Assembly: GCA_914767715.1 (NCBI GenBank)
Contig: OU612069.1
Span: 806,001-870,000, forward strand
Length of the DNA: 64,000 bases
Origin: Membranipora membranacea
Taxonomy: Eukaryota > Bryozoa > Gymnolaemata > Cheilostomatida > Membraniporidae
Direction of reading: 5' to 3'
Shown: positions 1-13,225 of the stretch, in pieces
Numbering within the stretch: position 1 is the stretch's first letter
Layout of the letters: each line of letters begins with the position of its first letter
Notes under the pieces: generated by a model
Told to the model about the DNA's origin: nothing
Database searches by the model: none
Seen by the model: the letters and a program-made list of their open reading frames with translations, nothing else
Made by a program: the position numbers and the translations under genes

Positions 1-115
1 TGAGCTGACTGAGAGGCGGAGGAAATCTATGATTATTCAAGTACCTGATGATCATTGTAAGCTGTTGGATACTGTGGGTCGTGAGCAGAAAAAGGATGTG
101 TAGGGAAGTTTTCCT
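1..115 (-). pseudogene. Fragment of ankyrin-gene tail exon, cut by the window edge
   Basis: This stretch matches 14,056-14,160 almost base for base. On the minus strand it resembles the third exon of the ankyrin/coiled-coil gene at 22,618-25,274 (the segment reading FSAHDPQYPTAYNDHQ there). The reading frame is broken just after that peptide by in-frame stops, and no ankyrin or coiled-coil exon lies nearby, so this is an orphan exon copy. The rest lies outside the window. It marks the left edge of duplication unit 1. Confidence 0.6.
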
Positions 116-585
116 GTAGCTGATTGAGCTGTCAATGTTTTCTGCTTATTTGAAGTAAATCTTTTTTTGGAAAAAGCACATAACATATATTTCCTTGAAA
201 TTATGACAGAGTACATAGAAATTAAACTTACACCCACTGAGAAAAGCTAAGTTTGGAATCTTCAAATTTATTGTGTTTCGAAACACAGAAAATCATTTTC
301 CGTGTTTTCAAAAAGACTGAAATTGGTATTTCACCTCAAATTCGATGATGACATTACAAAGAAACACAATCAGAAATCACTACTGTAGAGAGTTATTCAG
401 TCATTGGAGTTCTGCCTCTAAATATTGCACTAAAATTACTGACCCTTTCTGGTTAATCTACAACAGAGATTGTGATTCTTTATTCATTTATCAATATTGA
501 TGTTTCTCCAGAGATAACGGCTCACTCCTATTAAATAGAAGGGTTACCTGAAAAAATTGAATAATTCATGTCTTGGTCTAATGGC

Positions 586-1000
586 TCACTTGTCCATATC
601 AAAAAATAAAAGCCTCATGGAGATAGGCAAGGTGATCCTGCGCATTAATGATACCTTCATATTCATGGCAATGGCTAATCGATGGTAATAATGGCCACCT
701 TCTTGAAGCTGAGGAACCAATCTTGATTCATAATCAAGAGATAAAAAAAGTACAGATTCCCTGCCCTGCCAAACAAAATCATTTTCACTCAAGTTGGGTG
801 TAAATACTCTGATCACAGGAAGCACATAAAAATCATAACAAGGTTCAGTCATCACGAGGTTACCACAAGGACAAAAAGATGAGGAAAATCTTTAATCTTA
901 TAATATCCAGTCAATCTCATCCTCGCTATTTTCAACAATTTAATGCCGATTTATATTTAGAGAGATGCCCTTCATGTTGTTTAAGACACATCGATTACCA
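586..1000 (-). pseudogene. Decayed exon of unknown protein, copy 1
   Basis: An open stretch of 89 codons (586-855) encodes a peptide containing FVWQGRESVLFLSL and RLVPQLQEGGHYYHRLA. I recognise no family. The second copy at 14,635-15,040 has the same sequence, with its frame continuing further upstream. In this copy, two codons of that upstream frame have become TAA stops (near 893-903). The two copies carry different lesions, so the frame is probably not under selection in either. It could instead be noncoding DNA that happens to be open. It lies 3' of lectin gene L1. Confidence 0.3.
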
Positions 1001-1355
1001 ATTTTGTTTCGTGTATTGCGGGAGTATCGTACATCCCGTTTTTCAGGACGCTACAGTGTTAGCAATATGAATAAATCAAGGTCAAACTGAAAAATTTTGT
1101 AAAGCTTTACTAACAAAATACTGTCAGAATTGAAGAAAGAATTTATTATGCTGTGCAGAAAGATTAAACCATCCGAAAAACCACAAAAGATAATATAAAA
1201 AAATAATATTCTCTCCTGCTTTTCAAAAGAGAGCAAACACACACAGTGGGTACCAACAAAACAAGATGGTTAGTTTGGTTGAGTTTCTCAAACAACAACT
1301 TTTGGTCAGAATGAATTTAAAGCGGTCAACAAACTTGGAATGCAAATCTCAGTTT

Positions 1356-3113
1356 TCATGCTTGTTTCTCACACACATAACTATCATGCCAATTACAAGG
1401 AGCATCGTCTAGAAGCATGTAGGCTTTTCTGAAACCAAAACAGAATGGTGGTCCTAGATCTGGCTGGCGCGGTTGCCATTCATCTGATGTTACAAAATGC
1501 CAATTGGACCTCCATGTATATATCTGAGTATCACTATCATATGTAACATCTACCCAGAAACCAGTGTAGCTACCACTCCAACCTGTAAAAATGTCGCTGC
1601 AATGAGAGCTTTCTAATGGAATCTGATTAAGTCACTCCAGCATTTCTTACTTCATAATATTAAAATATAGGGCAGTCGCATACACAATTTTAACCTTTTT
1701 ATGATAAAACTTGCCTTCAATGCCGCTGTTCCACATAATACTGTAGAATTCTTTTGTTTCCTGACTGATAACAGTCGGTAAATCTGCTCCTATACTTAGG
1801 CAAGCATCCTTCACTTCCTCCGAAGTTTTGACTGAAGAAAACATCTTCACACAAGTATCTCTATCTAGATTGTGATACCAGCCATCAGGGAAGTCACATC
1901 TGCTTATATAGGCTCTATCTACAGATATAAATCACCGTCGAATGTCAACATAGGATTGACTAGACTTGACACATACTTCTTTAACAAGCCCAGTGTTTCT
2001 GTGATCCGAAGCAATGTTTAATGCTTACACTTTTCAAGCAGTTCATGGTTTTTTGATGTCTTTAAAAGTCGGTCAATATTGGTCACTTGTCAGAGCTGGA
2101 CCTAACAAAGAGTCTTATACTGTATGCAGACTAGCAAGGGAACGAAACACGCTTTACTAGCTCTGGTAGGACCAGTAAGACCATCTAGCCTATAAGCTGA
2201 GCTTGAGGGGGTGGATATGATTAGTTGAGTAATACTCATACTTTGGTATTTTTCCGCCACAGTGGGTAATATTATAGTGAGCCTGAATCAAAGATCAAGG
2301 GCTTTACATATACATGTATAGGCTTGAAATCTGGGCCAATGAATACATCACAGGCACATCCCCTGGTTGTATCACAATTAAGCCTGAATGTATGAAGAGA
2401 GGGGTTACAGCTACGCGCTCTGGTTGTGAATTATAACACTTGCTAAATCATGCCTGTGAGATAGACTGATGACTCTCCTCCCGTAATACATTGAGGGACG
2501 GTAACAGTAGAGTTCAAGGTCAGTGAGCTGAGGCTACATTCTGATGACTGTTTATTGTAACCTAAGCCTTTGCACTCAGATATTGATATGCATCTTAAAG
2601 CACACTCCTGTAGTCTTGTTACAGGTGAAGTTTCTATGATGCCGCTGTCAATGAGGCAGTGATCTGAATGGGTGAACCATGTGGACACAGGAAGTGACTC
2701 GCAAGTAGCAAGCTGAACCTGTAAATAAGATGGATATGTTCCATTCTCGTTCAATGATTGACAGAACTTAAATAGCCTCTTTGTGTTCTGCAAACAACTG
2801 TACCAAACATTTAATGAGACGTTTGGTCAAACCGATAGCAATGACCTGGCCCCGAATATTTTGCAGTTTTCCTTTTGATTATATTTCATTTAAATTTGAA
2901 TTCTTCTTGGATTCATGTAGGCTAGAAGCATTAAGAAAATTTCAGTCATCTCAAAAAATGACAAATCAAATTCAAGAGTTTCTAGAATGACCAGTACCAA
3001 TAGAATTTTTGTGGAAGATCTTAATGTTTCAAACTTACTTGAACTACAAGAAAGACAAGAGGAAGAATTAATTTCTTGTCTGACGCTCTTTGCTCCATCA
3101 TGAGAGAATTCAT
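1356..3113 (-). CDS. Secreted PAN + C-type lectin protein L1
   Basis: Four exons on the minus strand join in frame: 3113-3039 (signal peptide), 2787-2454 (PAN), 1918-1715 and 1582-1356 (C-type lectin), giving 279 residues. Residues 1-25 read MNSLMMEQRASDKKLILPLV followed by FLVVQ, a hydrophobic secretion signal. The PAN/apple-like exon (about 26-136) has six regularly spaced cysteines (ATCES, SDHC, QECALRC, SECKG, SECSL, PQC). The lectin fold follows (about 137-279) with DEWQPRQPD, a QPD sugar-site motif, and CNWHDSYVCE at its end. The start is the first ATG of the signal exon, a choice shared by all paralogues. The intron between the lectin exons has a GC donor (GCAAGT). The PAN exon donor is GCATGA where paralogues have GTATGA, so splicing here may be weakened. 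A possible AATAAA signal lies about 210 bases past the stop. Likely role: extracellular adhesion or recognition, inferred from the domains only. Confidence 0.75.
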
Positions 3114-4489
3114 CACTTATCAGCGATGTCAATAAGTGATGACTCGGGTCACTTTGATATTTTTGTATGCTTCGCTTGACACATTAATTATGACCACAAA
3201 CGTCATTCAGTTGATGATTGCACTAAAAACTTGCCCAAAGCACAACGCATGATATGAATTAATAAACAAACAATATTTTAAATGTATATTGTAACCCTTT
3301 CCTCTCGAGAAGAGTAGACATTCACAGCATCCTGAGATCATAGGGTTACTGAAATAACTATCTAAATACAAAAAATATGGTCTGTATTAATACTTGGACC
3401 AACATTCACCACTTGGGCTCTTTATAGAGTCATTTCGGCATCGAATTTACCTGCTAAGTTAGTTGCTCACAATAAATAAACTCGGTTTTTATATTCACAA
3501 ATAAAGATATTAGAGTAAAAATACCAATCAAGTGTGCCTCTTAGTAGAGGGATAGCAGGAAAATTTAAGGTTTAAAGAGAACATCCCTAATCACCTGGTA
3601 CCAACTCATGAATCATCAAGATCATTACACTTTTTGCCCTTACCAGTGCTCAACATATATTTTACTGGCATAACTCGATGGCTGATTTCATACTTGCCAA
3701 GATTTTTAATTTCAAAAGTGGGAGATTTCAATTTACAGGGATACTACCGCACTGCATGATGGTGCTTCGAGGTTGTGAATCACCCGAGCTATCCACCTGG
3801 GGGTTTGGGGAGCGGTGCGAGCCAACAACAGGGTCTGAGGCGGAGCCTCATCTGATGACACACTGAGGGCGCCTCCAGCCACTAGGATGGGCTAAAAGGT
3901 ATATTTTACCCAAAGTAATTTAATTTAATTCAATTCAAATTTAGTTATTTTTATTCCATTTTTTTTTTTACTTAATTTAATTTATTTTATTTTAATTTAA
4001 TTTAATAACAAACTGATGTGAAATACACTTTCCACACTTAAAATCAACACATGGGCCCCTGCGACTTGCATGCCCTTGATTTCCCAATGTCCAGTATCAA
4101 CAATATTGTATGACAGTATTGACAATAATAGTTTGAATTTTAATACAGCACAATAGCACAACTCCTTTTATTTTTGTGAGCAAAGACCGTACCCAGTAAC
4201 TAATCAACAAGTGCTTGGATAGTTACTAAAAAAGTGCGATAGGGCTGTTTTCTCTCAAATCTGGAGGAAATAGTGAGAACTGCAAAAAGTGGAAAGTGAG
4301 TATGAAAATCCGGAGGGTCCCACCTCAATAGGAAGACTTGGCAAGTATGGCTGATTTCATAATGCATTCTCATCAAGAATAAAAGTTATGCCAGTGAATT
4401 TGAAGAAAAATTTGGCAAAGGCCGCACATAGAGCTGTGAAAAGCCTATCAATCATCGTAATTTCCTACAAGGTTGACTGCCATTTGTAG
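3114..4489. other. 5' flank of L1 and AT-rich spacer, no gene
   Basis: The first 550 bases upstream of the L1 start are conserved upstream of the other three signal exons (5,020-5,580, 9,580-10,130 and 17,213-17,740), so this block moves with the genes and probably contains their promoter. I see no clear TATA box. From 3,900 to 4,010 the sequence is a TTTAA/TTTTA-rich low-complexity tract. The stretch 3,880-4,450 is repeated at 5,760-6,500 and again at 17,940-18,540. Confidence 0.5.
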
Positions 4490-5019
4490 ATATCAAGGTG
4501 CATCTTAAGGCACAATCCTGTAGTCCTGATACAGGTGAAGTTTCTATGATGTCACTGTCTATCAGGCAGTGATCTGATTGGGTGAACCATGTAGACACAG
4601 GAAGTGACTCACTAGTAGCAAGCTGAACCTGTAAATAAAATGTTCCTTTCTCGTTCATTGCTTGACAAAAATTAAATATCCTTAAATAACCTGCAAACAA
4701 CTGTACCATACATTTAATGAGACATTATTGGTCAAACCGATAGCAATAACCTCGCCCGAATATTTTGCAGTTTTTCCTCTTGACCAAATTTTATTTACAT
4801 TTGAATTCTTCTTCGATTCATGTAGACTAGAAGCAATTAGAAAAATTTTAGTCATCTCAAAAAATGACAAATCAAATCCAAGAGTTTCTAAAATGACCAG
4901 TACCAATAGAATTTTTGTGGAAGATCTTAATGTTTCAAACTTACTTGAACTGCAAGAAAGACAAGAGGAAGAATTAATTTCTTGTATGACGCTCTTTGCT
5001 CCATCATGAGAGAATGCAT
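4490..5019 (-). pseudogene. Truncated PAN-lectin pseudogene L2
   Basis: The signal-peptide exon is intact (5019-4945; starts MHSLMMEQRAS, ends FLAVQ before GTAAG). The PAN exon begins near 4690 but has lost about 11 bases at its 5' end, so phase-0 joining reaches a stop at the third codon. The PAN-like frame then runs in a shifted register and breaks off near 4,490, in mid-domain, into spacer repeat. Both C-type lectin exons are missing. A short signal peptide product is conceivable, but this looks like a dead by-product of the 2-kb internal duplication that also copied the flanking spacer. Confidence 0.75.
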
Positions 5020-7987
5020 CACCTATAAGCGATGTCAATAAGCGATGACTCGGGTCACTTTGATATTTTCGTATGCTCCGCTTGTCACATAAATTATGAC
5101 CACAAACGTCATTCAGTTGATGATTGCACTAAAAACTTACCCAAAGCGCAATGCATGATATGAATTATTAAATAAGAATATTTCAAATGTATATTGTAAC
5201 CCTTTCCTCTCGAGAAGAGTAGACATTCACAGCATCCTGAGATCATAGTGTTACTGAAATAACTATCTAAATACAAAAGATATGATCTGTATTAATACTT
5301 GGACCAACATTCACCACTTGGCCTCTTTATAGAGTCATTTCGGCGTCGAATTTACCTGCTAAGTTAGTTGCTTACAATAAATTAACTTGATTATTATATT
5401 CACAAATAAAGAGATTAGAGCCAAAATACGGATCAAGTGTGCTTCTTGGTAGAGGAAAAACAGGGGAATCTAGGGTTTAAAGACAACATTCCTAATCACT
5501 TGGCACCAACTTATGAATCATCAAGACCATTACACTTTTTACCCTTACCAGTGCTCAACATATCTTTTACTGGCATAACTCGATGGCTGATTTCATACTT
5601 GCCAAGAAACTCAAATTAAAAAATGGGAGATTTCCATTTTCAGTGATACTACCGCACTGCATGATGGTGCTTTGAGGGTGTAAGCACCCGAGTTATCCAC
5701 CTGGGGGTTTGGGGAGCAGTGCGAGCCAACCACAGGGTCCGAGGCAGAGCCTCATCTGATGACGCACTAGGAAGGGCTAAAAGGTATATTTGACCCCAAA
5801 TAATTTAATTTAGATATTTTTATTTTATTTTATTTTATTTTATTTTATTTTATTTTGTTTTGTTTTGTTTTGTTTTGTTTTATTTTGTTTTGTTTTGTTT
5901 AGTTTTATTTTATTTTATTTTATTTTATTTTAATTTATTTTATTCTATTTTATTTTATTTCATTTTATTTTATCTTATTTTACTTTATTTTATTTATTTT
6001 ATTCTTATTTAATTTAATTTAATTTGATTTAATTTGATATAATTTAACTTGATTTAATTTGATTTAATTTAATAAGCAAATGACATGAAATACACTTTCG
6101 ACACCTACAATCAACACATGGGCCCCTGCGACTAACATGCCCATTATATCCCAACGTCCAGTATCAACCACCCCTTTGACAATACTAGTTTGAATTTTAA
6201 TACAGCACAATAGCACAACTTTTATTTTTGTGAGCAAAGACCGTACCAGTAACTAATCAACAAGTGCTTGGATAGTTATTAAAAAATTGCGATAGGGCTG
6301 TTTTCTCTCAAATCTTGAGGAAATAGTGAGAACTGCAAAAAGTGGAAAGTGAGTATGAAAATCCGGAGGGTCCCACCTCAATAGGAAGACTTGGCAAGTA
6401 TGGCTGATTTCGTAATACATTAATCGAGAATTAAAGTTATGCCAGTGAAGTTGAAGAAAAATTTGGCAAAGGCCGCACATAGAGCTGTGAAAAGCATATC
6501 ACTCATTGTAATTTCCATACAAGGTTGACTGCCATTTGAAGGGCTCACATCAGTAAATATTGATTATCTACTGGTACTCAACTGGCTGATAATGCCTAAA
6601 ATCTTGCATTCTCACAGTTTGTTCATTTAAAAAAGTTTATTGATAACAATCTTCATCATTAAAATGATGTTCTTCCGAATGCGACAGGGTAGGCAAATCA
6701 TTAAAAACATGAAAGAAGGAAAACGGAAGTGAGACAAAGACTGCTGGGCAAAATACACCAAAAACAATGGAAACGAATAATTATGTCGCAGACATGAAAT
6801 AGAAAAATGTCTGCTGTATAAAGTGAGTGCCTTCCAATTGTTTGAAGAGCTGATGAATTGCGAAAGGCTATTTATTAATTTATTGACTTGTTGTATTTAA
6901 CTATTCTCGCATTACTACCGTATCGATTGATGAGTTTTTTCATTAATAACCTATAATAAATTTCTACCTCTGTTGAAGAACAGTATTAGAGTTCACTTAG
7001 TCCTCAGGAATGAACTTTTGATATATTCAATAGATAACTGTTTCTGGCTGCTCATAAGCGGTAGGTTACCTGAAAATATGTGAATAATTGATCCCTCACC
7101 TGTATACAGCTCAACATACATATATAATAATATTTATTCCAACCATTGGTATGCTAACTTAATAAAAGTGGCCATTCTTACAGGTTTTGGTACAATAAAC
7201 ATGATAAAATGCATAAAATCAGTTCTAAATTTTACTCTCTCTACAAATGCAAGCCAATCACATCGACACAGACAGAGAGCTATAACAAGTTCAAATGTTT
7301 CCCTGCTCAGATTTCAAATCAATTGGGCACAGCGCAGAGTCTTTTCAAAATCCACAATAACAGTGATGAACTGGAAGGCTTCAGACAGTAAAGAATAAAG
7401 ATGCATTATGCATGAAATGAATTTCTGGTTTTGTCCTTGATTTGTTTTGAGAATTTCATGTGATTGCCACATAACACCAAGTAACATTACTGCTGAAGTA
7501 ATCTGGACGGTACCTAGGGAGGGAAAATGTAAATAAATGTATTTAATGTGACCTTTATGCCACAATACATATATCATATCATACACGAGTCTTGAATGAA
7601 AGAAACAAAAAATGATAATTAAATATTCGGAGAACAGATAATCACAGAAGCCTTCTGGTTAGTGCCAAAAACATTCCGAAAAAGAAGGCAGAAAATATGG
7701 TTGCAGAACCACAATCATCACAACGTCAGACTGAAAATTTTACTGATAGACCTGATTAGGAAAAACATAATAACTGCAATAATGGAACATATTACTGGAC
7801 AGAAATATGAGAATTTTTTAATTTTACTTTTTCCATACAAAGTACAGGAAACAAAGATAGCATATACTATTAATTTAAAATAGAATCTTTAGTAAATCGT
7901 ATGTGTGAAACTGAGACTACTAATATTATTATAGTTGATGATACACTTTGATCTTATGACCAATTATCAGTATATAAACAATTAATC
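5020..7987. other. Spacer between L2 and L3, no gene
   Basis: It holds the conserved lectin 5' flank (5,020-5,580), a second copy of the spacer block, the pentanucleotide tract and then about 1.4 kb (6,540-7,980) that matches 18,550-20,000 in unit 2. Open frames here are short, differ between the two copies and show no protein family. I see no RNA gene. Confidence 0.5.
5814..6075. repeat. TTTTA/TTTTG pentanucleotide tract
   Basis: About 260 bases of near-continuous TTTTA units with an interior block of TTTTG and a diverged TTTAA end. Shorter versions of the same tract sit at 3,910-4,010 and 17,985-18,075, at the equivalent place in the duplicated spacer. Confidence 0.9.
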
Positions 7988-9579
7988 TTAGCTTTCATGT
8001 CTGCGTTCACAGACATAACTGGTATGCCAAGAACAATAGGCATCATCAAGACTCATGTGGCGTTTCCAAAGCCCTATACAATACGGTGCTCTACCACTAC
8101 CATCTGGCTGGTCTGGTCCCCATTCATCTGATGTCACTTCCCGCTCAGCAGACCTCCACCTATAAACCTGAGTCTCAGGATCCAGTATAACATCTACCCA
8201 GAATCCAGTATAACTGCTACTCCAACCTGCAAAATATACGCCGCAATGAGAGCAAAGCAATAGAAGAACAACACTTTGGCACTTCATACACATTCACACT
8301 TACAATTTAAAATTTAAAAATAACTTGCCTTCAATGCCGCTACTCCACATATTGCTGTAGAAATCTAGTGTTTTCTGGCTGGTTAAAGTTGGTAATTCTG
8401 CCCCTCGGCTCTGACAATCGTCAGACGCCTCCTGCCAGGATAGATGTGATGTAAACATCTTCACACAAGTATCTCTATCTGGATTGTGATACCAGTCATC
8501 AGGGAAGTCACATCTCCTCATATAGGCTCTATCTACAGATATAAATCACCTCAATATGAGTCAATAAAGGATTGGCTAGACTTGACACATACTCGTATAA
8601 CATGCCCAGTGTTTCTGTGATCAGAAGCAGTTTATTGTTTTCAGCTCTCTTGCAAACATGGTCAATAATTACTTACACGCCAGAGTTGGACTTAAGAAAG
8701 AGTCTTATACTGTATACAGGCTTGTTCGGGAAAGATACATGCTTCACTAGCTCTGGCAGGACCAGTAGGGTTGGGTATGATTAGTTTATTAATACTCATA
8801 ATTTAGTATTTTTTTGCAAAGTATATCGAATAGTATGTATCAAAGATCAGGCATTGCCAATACATGTATAGGCCTAAACTCCATGAATGAAACACAGCAC
8901 AACACACTGGTTGTGAATTGTAAAGCTTGCTAAATCATACCTGTGAGATAGACTGATGACTCTCCTCCTGTAATACATTGAGGGGCGGTGACAGTAGAGT
9001 TCAAGGCCAGAGAGCTGAGGCTACATTCTGATGATTGTTTGTTGTAAGCTAAGCCTGTGCACTCAGATATTGAGATGCATATTAAGGTGCAATCCTGTAG
9101 TCCTGATACAGGTGTAGTTTCTATGATGCCGCTGTCTATGAGGCAGTGATCTGATTGGGTGAACCATTTTGACATAGGAAGTGACTCGCAAGTAGCAAGC
9201 TGAACCTGTAAATAAAATGTACATGTTCCTTTCTCGTTCATTGCTTGACAGAACTTAAATAGCCTCTTTGTGTTCTGCAAATAACTGTACCAAACATTTA
9301 ATGAGGCGCTTGGTCAAACTGATAGCAATGACCTGGCCCCTTGATTATACTTCATTTTCATTTGAATTCTTCATGGATTCATGTAGGCTAGAAGCAATTA
9401 GAAAATTACAGTCATCTCAAAAAATGACTAATCAAATTCAAGAGTTTCTAAAATGACCAGTACCAATAGAATTTTTGTGGAAGATCTTAATGTTTCAAAA
9501 TTACTTGAACTGCAAGAAAGACAAGAGGAAAGATGAATTTCTTGTATGACGCTCTGTGCTCCATCATGAGAGAATGCAT
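7988..9579 (-). CDS. Secreted PAN + C-type lectin protein L3
   Basis: Four exons on the minus strand: 9579-9505, 9274-8941, 8532-8329 and 8226-7988. Phases match (0, 1, 1) and give 283 residues. Residues 1-25 form the secretion signal (MHSLMMEHRASYKKFIFPLV then FLAVQ). The PAN-like exon (26-136) keeps six paired-type cysteines (ATCES, SDHC, QDCTLIC, SECTG, SECSL, PQC). The C-type lectin domain (137-283) starts at CDFPDDWYHN and includes WQEASDDCQSRGAELPT, DEWGPDQPD, LDDAYC and the closing SYVCE. QPD and LDD occupy the calcium/sugar ligand positions, so binding is plausible. The lectin intron uses a GC donor (GCAAGT at 8328). The lectin domain is clearly diverged from L1 and L4, so L1/L4 and L3/L5 are two types. 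The signal exon donor is GTAATT, weaker than in the paralogues. Confidence 0.8.
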
Positions 9580-11845
9580 CACCTATCAGCGATGTCAATA
9601 AGCGATGACTCGGATCACTTTGATATTTTTGTATGCTTCGCTTGTCACATTAATTATGACCACAAACGTCATTCAGTTGATGATTGCACTAAAGACCTCG
9701 CCCAAAGCGCAATGCATGATATGAATTATTAAATAACAATATTTTAAATGTATATTGTAACCCTTTCCTCTCGAGAGGAGTAGACATTCACAGCATCCTG
9801 AGATCATAGGGTTACTGAAATAACTATCTAAATACAAAAAATATGATCTGTATTAATACTTGGACCAACATTCACCACTTGGCCTCTTTATAGAGTCATT
9901 TCGGCGTCGAATTTACCTGCTAAGTTAGTTGCTCACAATAAATTAACTTGATTATTATATTCACAAATAAAGAGATTGGAGCCAAAATACGGATCAAGTG
10001 TGCCTCTTAGTAGGGGAAAAACAGGGGAATCTAGGGTTTAAAGACAACATTCCTAATCACCTGGTACCAGCTTAGGAATCATCAAGATCATTACACCTTT
10101 TACCTCACCAGTGCTCTACATATATTTTTCTTGCATTACTTGATTGTGATTTTGTACAACAATCTCATCAAATGAAAATTATGCCAATAAAGTTAAAGAA
10201 AAATTAGGCAAAAGCTCCGACATGGACGTGTGAAAAACCCATCAATCATTTAAATTATTATTTCTTCATTTTATTCACTGATCAAGTGTGAGCGTATAAG
10301 GCCATGTGGTACATAAATCAGAGAGGCCTCTGTATTTCCTTACAAGGTTGAATGCCAATGTGTTCTGAATTTATAGTATCACATGACCACTTGAAGGAGC
10401 CACATTGGTAAGTATCGATTATATACTGGTGGGGCTCCCTGCACACAATGCTGTCTTCATTTTCTTCAGCGAAAATAGAGCAATCTTCAATTTTAAAACT
10501 CTAATCTTCAGAATAAATCCTTCAAAACAACTGGACTCGACACAAAACTGCTCTGCTAAATTGCCTGCGAAAACTGAGCCAACTAGGTATTTAGTTGATG
10601 AAGGTGATCATTTTTTTAGACAAACAATGCACCTGGTGGGGCTCAAACCCGGAATCCTGAGATCCAAAATCAGTAGCACTGATAGTTTTCAGTTTTTGGT
10701 TTTTGTGGAGTTGTCTGTTAAAACCATTGAATTGTACTATTCTTAGAATAGCATTTTCAACTCACCATTCTCCAATCAGGGAGCTGTATTTTCCAATAGG
10801 CATTCTCACAATTTTCATTTGACATCGAGCTCAGTCCCTAGTAGCTTTTTGGAGTTTGCGCAATGTTTGATTACTAAAAAAATCAATTTTCTGTGAGCAA
10901 CAATTTGTATAAACTAGTGTCTTTCTCTTTTATTTGGTTGTTATTTCGAACACAAGAACTTTTATTTATGCCTGTCTTGATAATATAAAACAATAAAACA
11001 CTATGAAAAAAAACCATAAATCAATGAATATTTTATTAGAGACTGCACTATATCCAGAATAATTGCATCTTGTTGTAACGGTTTGAGTCAGGTGCACTAT
11101 CACGTGGTCATACAGTATAGATGGCAACCTCTACTAGGGACAGCCAATCACATAGCATTTCACATAGCAAATCACATAGACATCTATAAACTTAAATTCT
11201 TAGAGGATTGAGGAGTTAATAAAATCAAGTAAGTGTTCCTAAATTGAGTGAGTACTGTTTATAAGGCTATGAGTGAGCCGCTGTTCCAGGATTGAGTTCA
11301 GTGGTTCAAACAAACCCAACCTGAGTAGATAACTCCAAGTTGTTTGACTGAATTCAGTCTACTTGAAATGGGAAATCTTCTATTGATTTTTCATTAAAAT
11401 CTTTTCTTCAACTTTTAAACACTCAATCTTCAATCTCTAGTAAAGTACCCGGGAGCCCCACTGGTACTCAATTGGCTGATAATGCTCAAAACTTTGCTTC
11501 CTCACAGTGTATTCCTTTAAAACATTTATTGACAATAAACTTCATCGTTAAAATGATGTTCTTCAAATTGTACCAGAGCAAGCAAAACAATGAAAAATAT
11601 AAGAAATAGAACGGAAGTGAGACATGGAGGGCTAAATACACCGAAAACAAGGAAAATGAAAATGTCTTAGACATGAAATAGATAAATGTGTGCTGTCTGA
11701 ACTGAGTGCCTGCCAATTGTTTGAAGACCAAAACCGCCAATAAACAATTCTTATTTCAAGCAGGTGAGCACAACTCCAACCATAATCAGACTGATCATGT
11801 GAGATATACTGTTCATCATTTCCTCAAGAGCGGAAACCATGCAAC

Positions 11846-11950
11846 GCCAGAGTGTGCTAACCATTCAGCCACGCCTTATTGGATTTATTTGATTCATACG
11901 GTATATCGTTTCGCATCAAAAAGTGTCGACCTGTTTTTGCGGAAGTTGAC
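11846..11950 (-). repeat. tRNA-derived SINE fragment, family 3
   Basis: Read on the minus strand it contains GTGGCTGAATGGTTAGCAC, an RNA polymerase III box-A-like motif. It shares that and the adjoining 3'-to-5' flank (a stretch containing CGGTAT and TTCGCATCAAAAAG-like sequence) with 52,205-52,300. Two dispersed copies with the same tRNA-like head support a SINE family. No good box B is seen at the expected distance. Confidence 0.45.
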
Positions 11951-12129
11951 TTAAAAGCTATTCCAATAATATTGATCAGGCTTAAAACTGGTGTCAAAAC
12001 GATATATGGAAAGAGTGAATGTAGACATGTAGGGTGGCTTGAGAGCATTTGATTATTTATGATGTTAATCCCAAGGTGCAGCGGCAACATCACCTCAATT
12101 GGTCGGCTATAGATAGCTCCCCTCTGAAA

Positions 12130-12975
12130 ACAGTCAAGCCTGGGCTGTATCTATGGGTTTTGAGGTGGTAGGGCCAGGCAGGGTGGCTGCGGGAGGGGCG
12201 CTTTACCGCCTTCTCGAGAGGCCTCCCCCAGTAAATTTTATAAAATTCGCTAGCAGTTTTAAGGCGTTCTAGCCCTTTTTGAGATTATCTTGGGGGATTT
12301 TGTGTAACGGGAGGGACATCATATTCAACCGTGGTTGGCACTAAGAATTGAAAAAATTTGGTGAACATGTTATGGAGTGTGAAAAGAGGCAAATTAAAAT
12401 TGTCGTTGAAAAAAACACGAGGGAGTGAATTAACTGCATACAGAGAAGGAATAATCAAAGTCAAAAAAATATGTGATTATGTTTTATGAAGAGACCTTAA
12501 AATAGTAATAATCAATTTTGTGTGAGCAACTTATTGTCAAATTCTGATTTTATTGACCACCACAGAGAAGGCTTTTGGGATGAGATGACATGACAAGCTC
12601 AATCCCTCTCTAAATCCAATTTGGAACATCCGATGTACATGGACTGTTTGCTTAAGTTTGGCCCAAAGGTATTTTTAAGAGGGCCATGCTGCTGAAGGAA
12701 AGCTCACATGTTTCAGATTTAGATGTATTGATGAATTCTAAACATCATAAAGAGCAGGAATCTGCCATTATAAAACAACTACATCGGTGCTATCGCTTCA
12801 TAATCCCTACATATATCACAAGGGCCCCCCTGAGCACCTGTTATTGAAAAACATAAATAGAGTCAATGCCTGTGTAGTAACAACCCTTATAGCGATTTTA
12901 GTAATTTTTAAGTTAATTGACCTCCTGAAAATGTGGTAGGGCCATGGACCCCTGGCCCTACCTATGAATACACCC
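12130..12975. mobile_element. Dispersed 0.8-kb nonautonomous element, copy 1
   Basis: This block is present in inverted orientation at 23,408-24,205, with matching edges and interior (for example GTATTCATAGG at one edge, GGTAGGGC.AGGC near the other, and an inner GGGGCCATA.TTCTGAAGGA-like stretch). There is no open frame. Terminal inverted repeats are not obvious, although GGTAGGGCC / GGCCCTACC occurs near both ends of this copy and could be a short diverged pair. The class is unknown. Confidence 0.55.
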
Positions 12976-13140
12976 CTGAGCCAAGCCCTTCCAGATAAGA
13001 TACAATAACATTTGTACTCAGATATTAAAGATAGCTAGGATTCGCTATTCGCCGTTGTTGCCTAGGTTGCGAAATTTAGTGTATCTTAAATTAAACTCAC
13101 TCACCATAGTTTCATAAACAATGTACAGTTATACAGGAAT

Positions 13141-13225
13141 ACAGTGTGGTGTAGTGGTCTAAGTGTCTGCCTTGCAATCAGATGGAGATTTATGCCCTGG
13201 GTTTGAATCTCAGTTTGTACATCTG
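13141..13225 (+). repeat. tRNA-like SINE head
   Basis: Box-A-like TGGTGTAGTGGTCTAAGTG and box-B-like GGGTTTGAATC are spaced as in a tRNA with a long variable arm, with TGC in the anticodon position. The acceptor stem does not pair, so this is a tRNA-derived repeat or tRNA pseudogene rather than a working tRNA gene. Confidence 0.45.

Noticed and set aside
4682-5038. 118-codon frame starting MTSLIGDAFSHDGAKS, and its counterparts at 2,890-3,132 and 16,995-17,231
   Set aside because: It is a shifted reading of the signal-peptide exon. The frame beginning MHSLMMEQRAS (or MNSLMMEQRAS in L1) starts with a true ATG, encodes a secretion signal and joins the PAN exon in phase 0.
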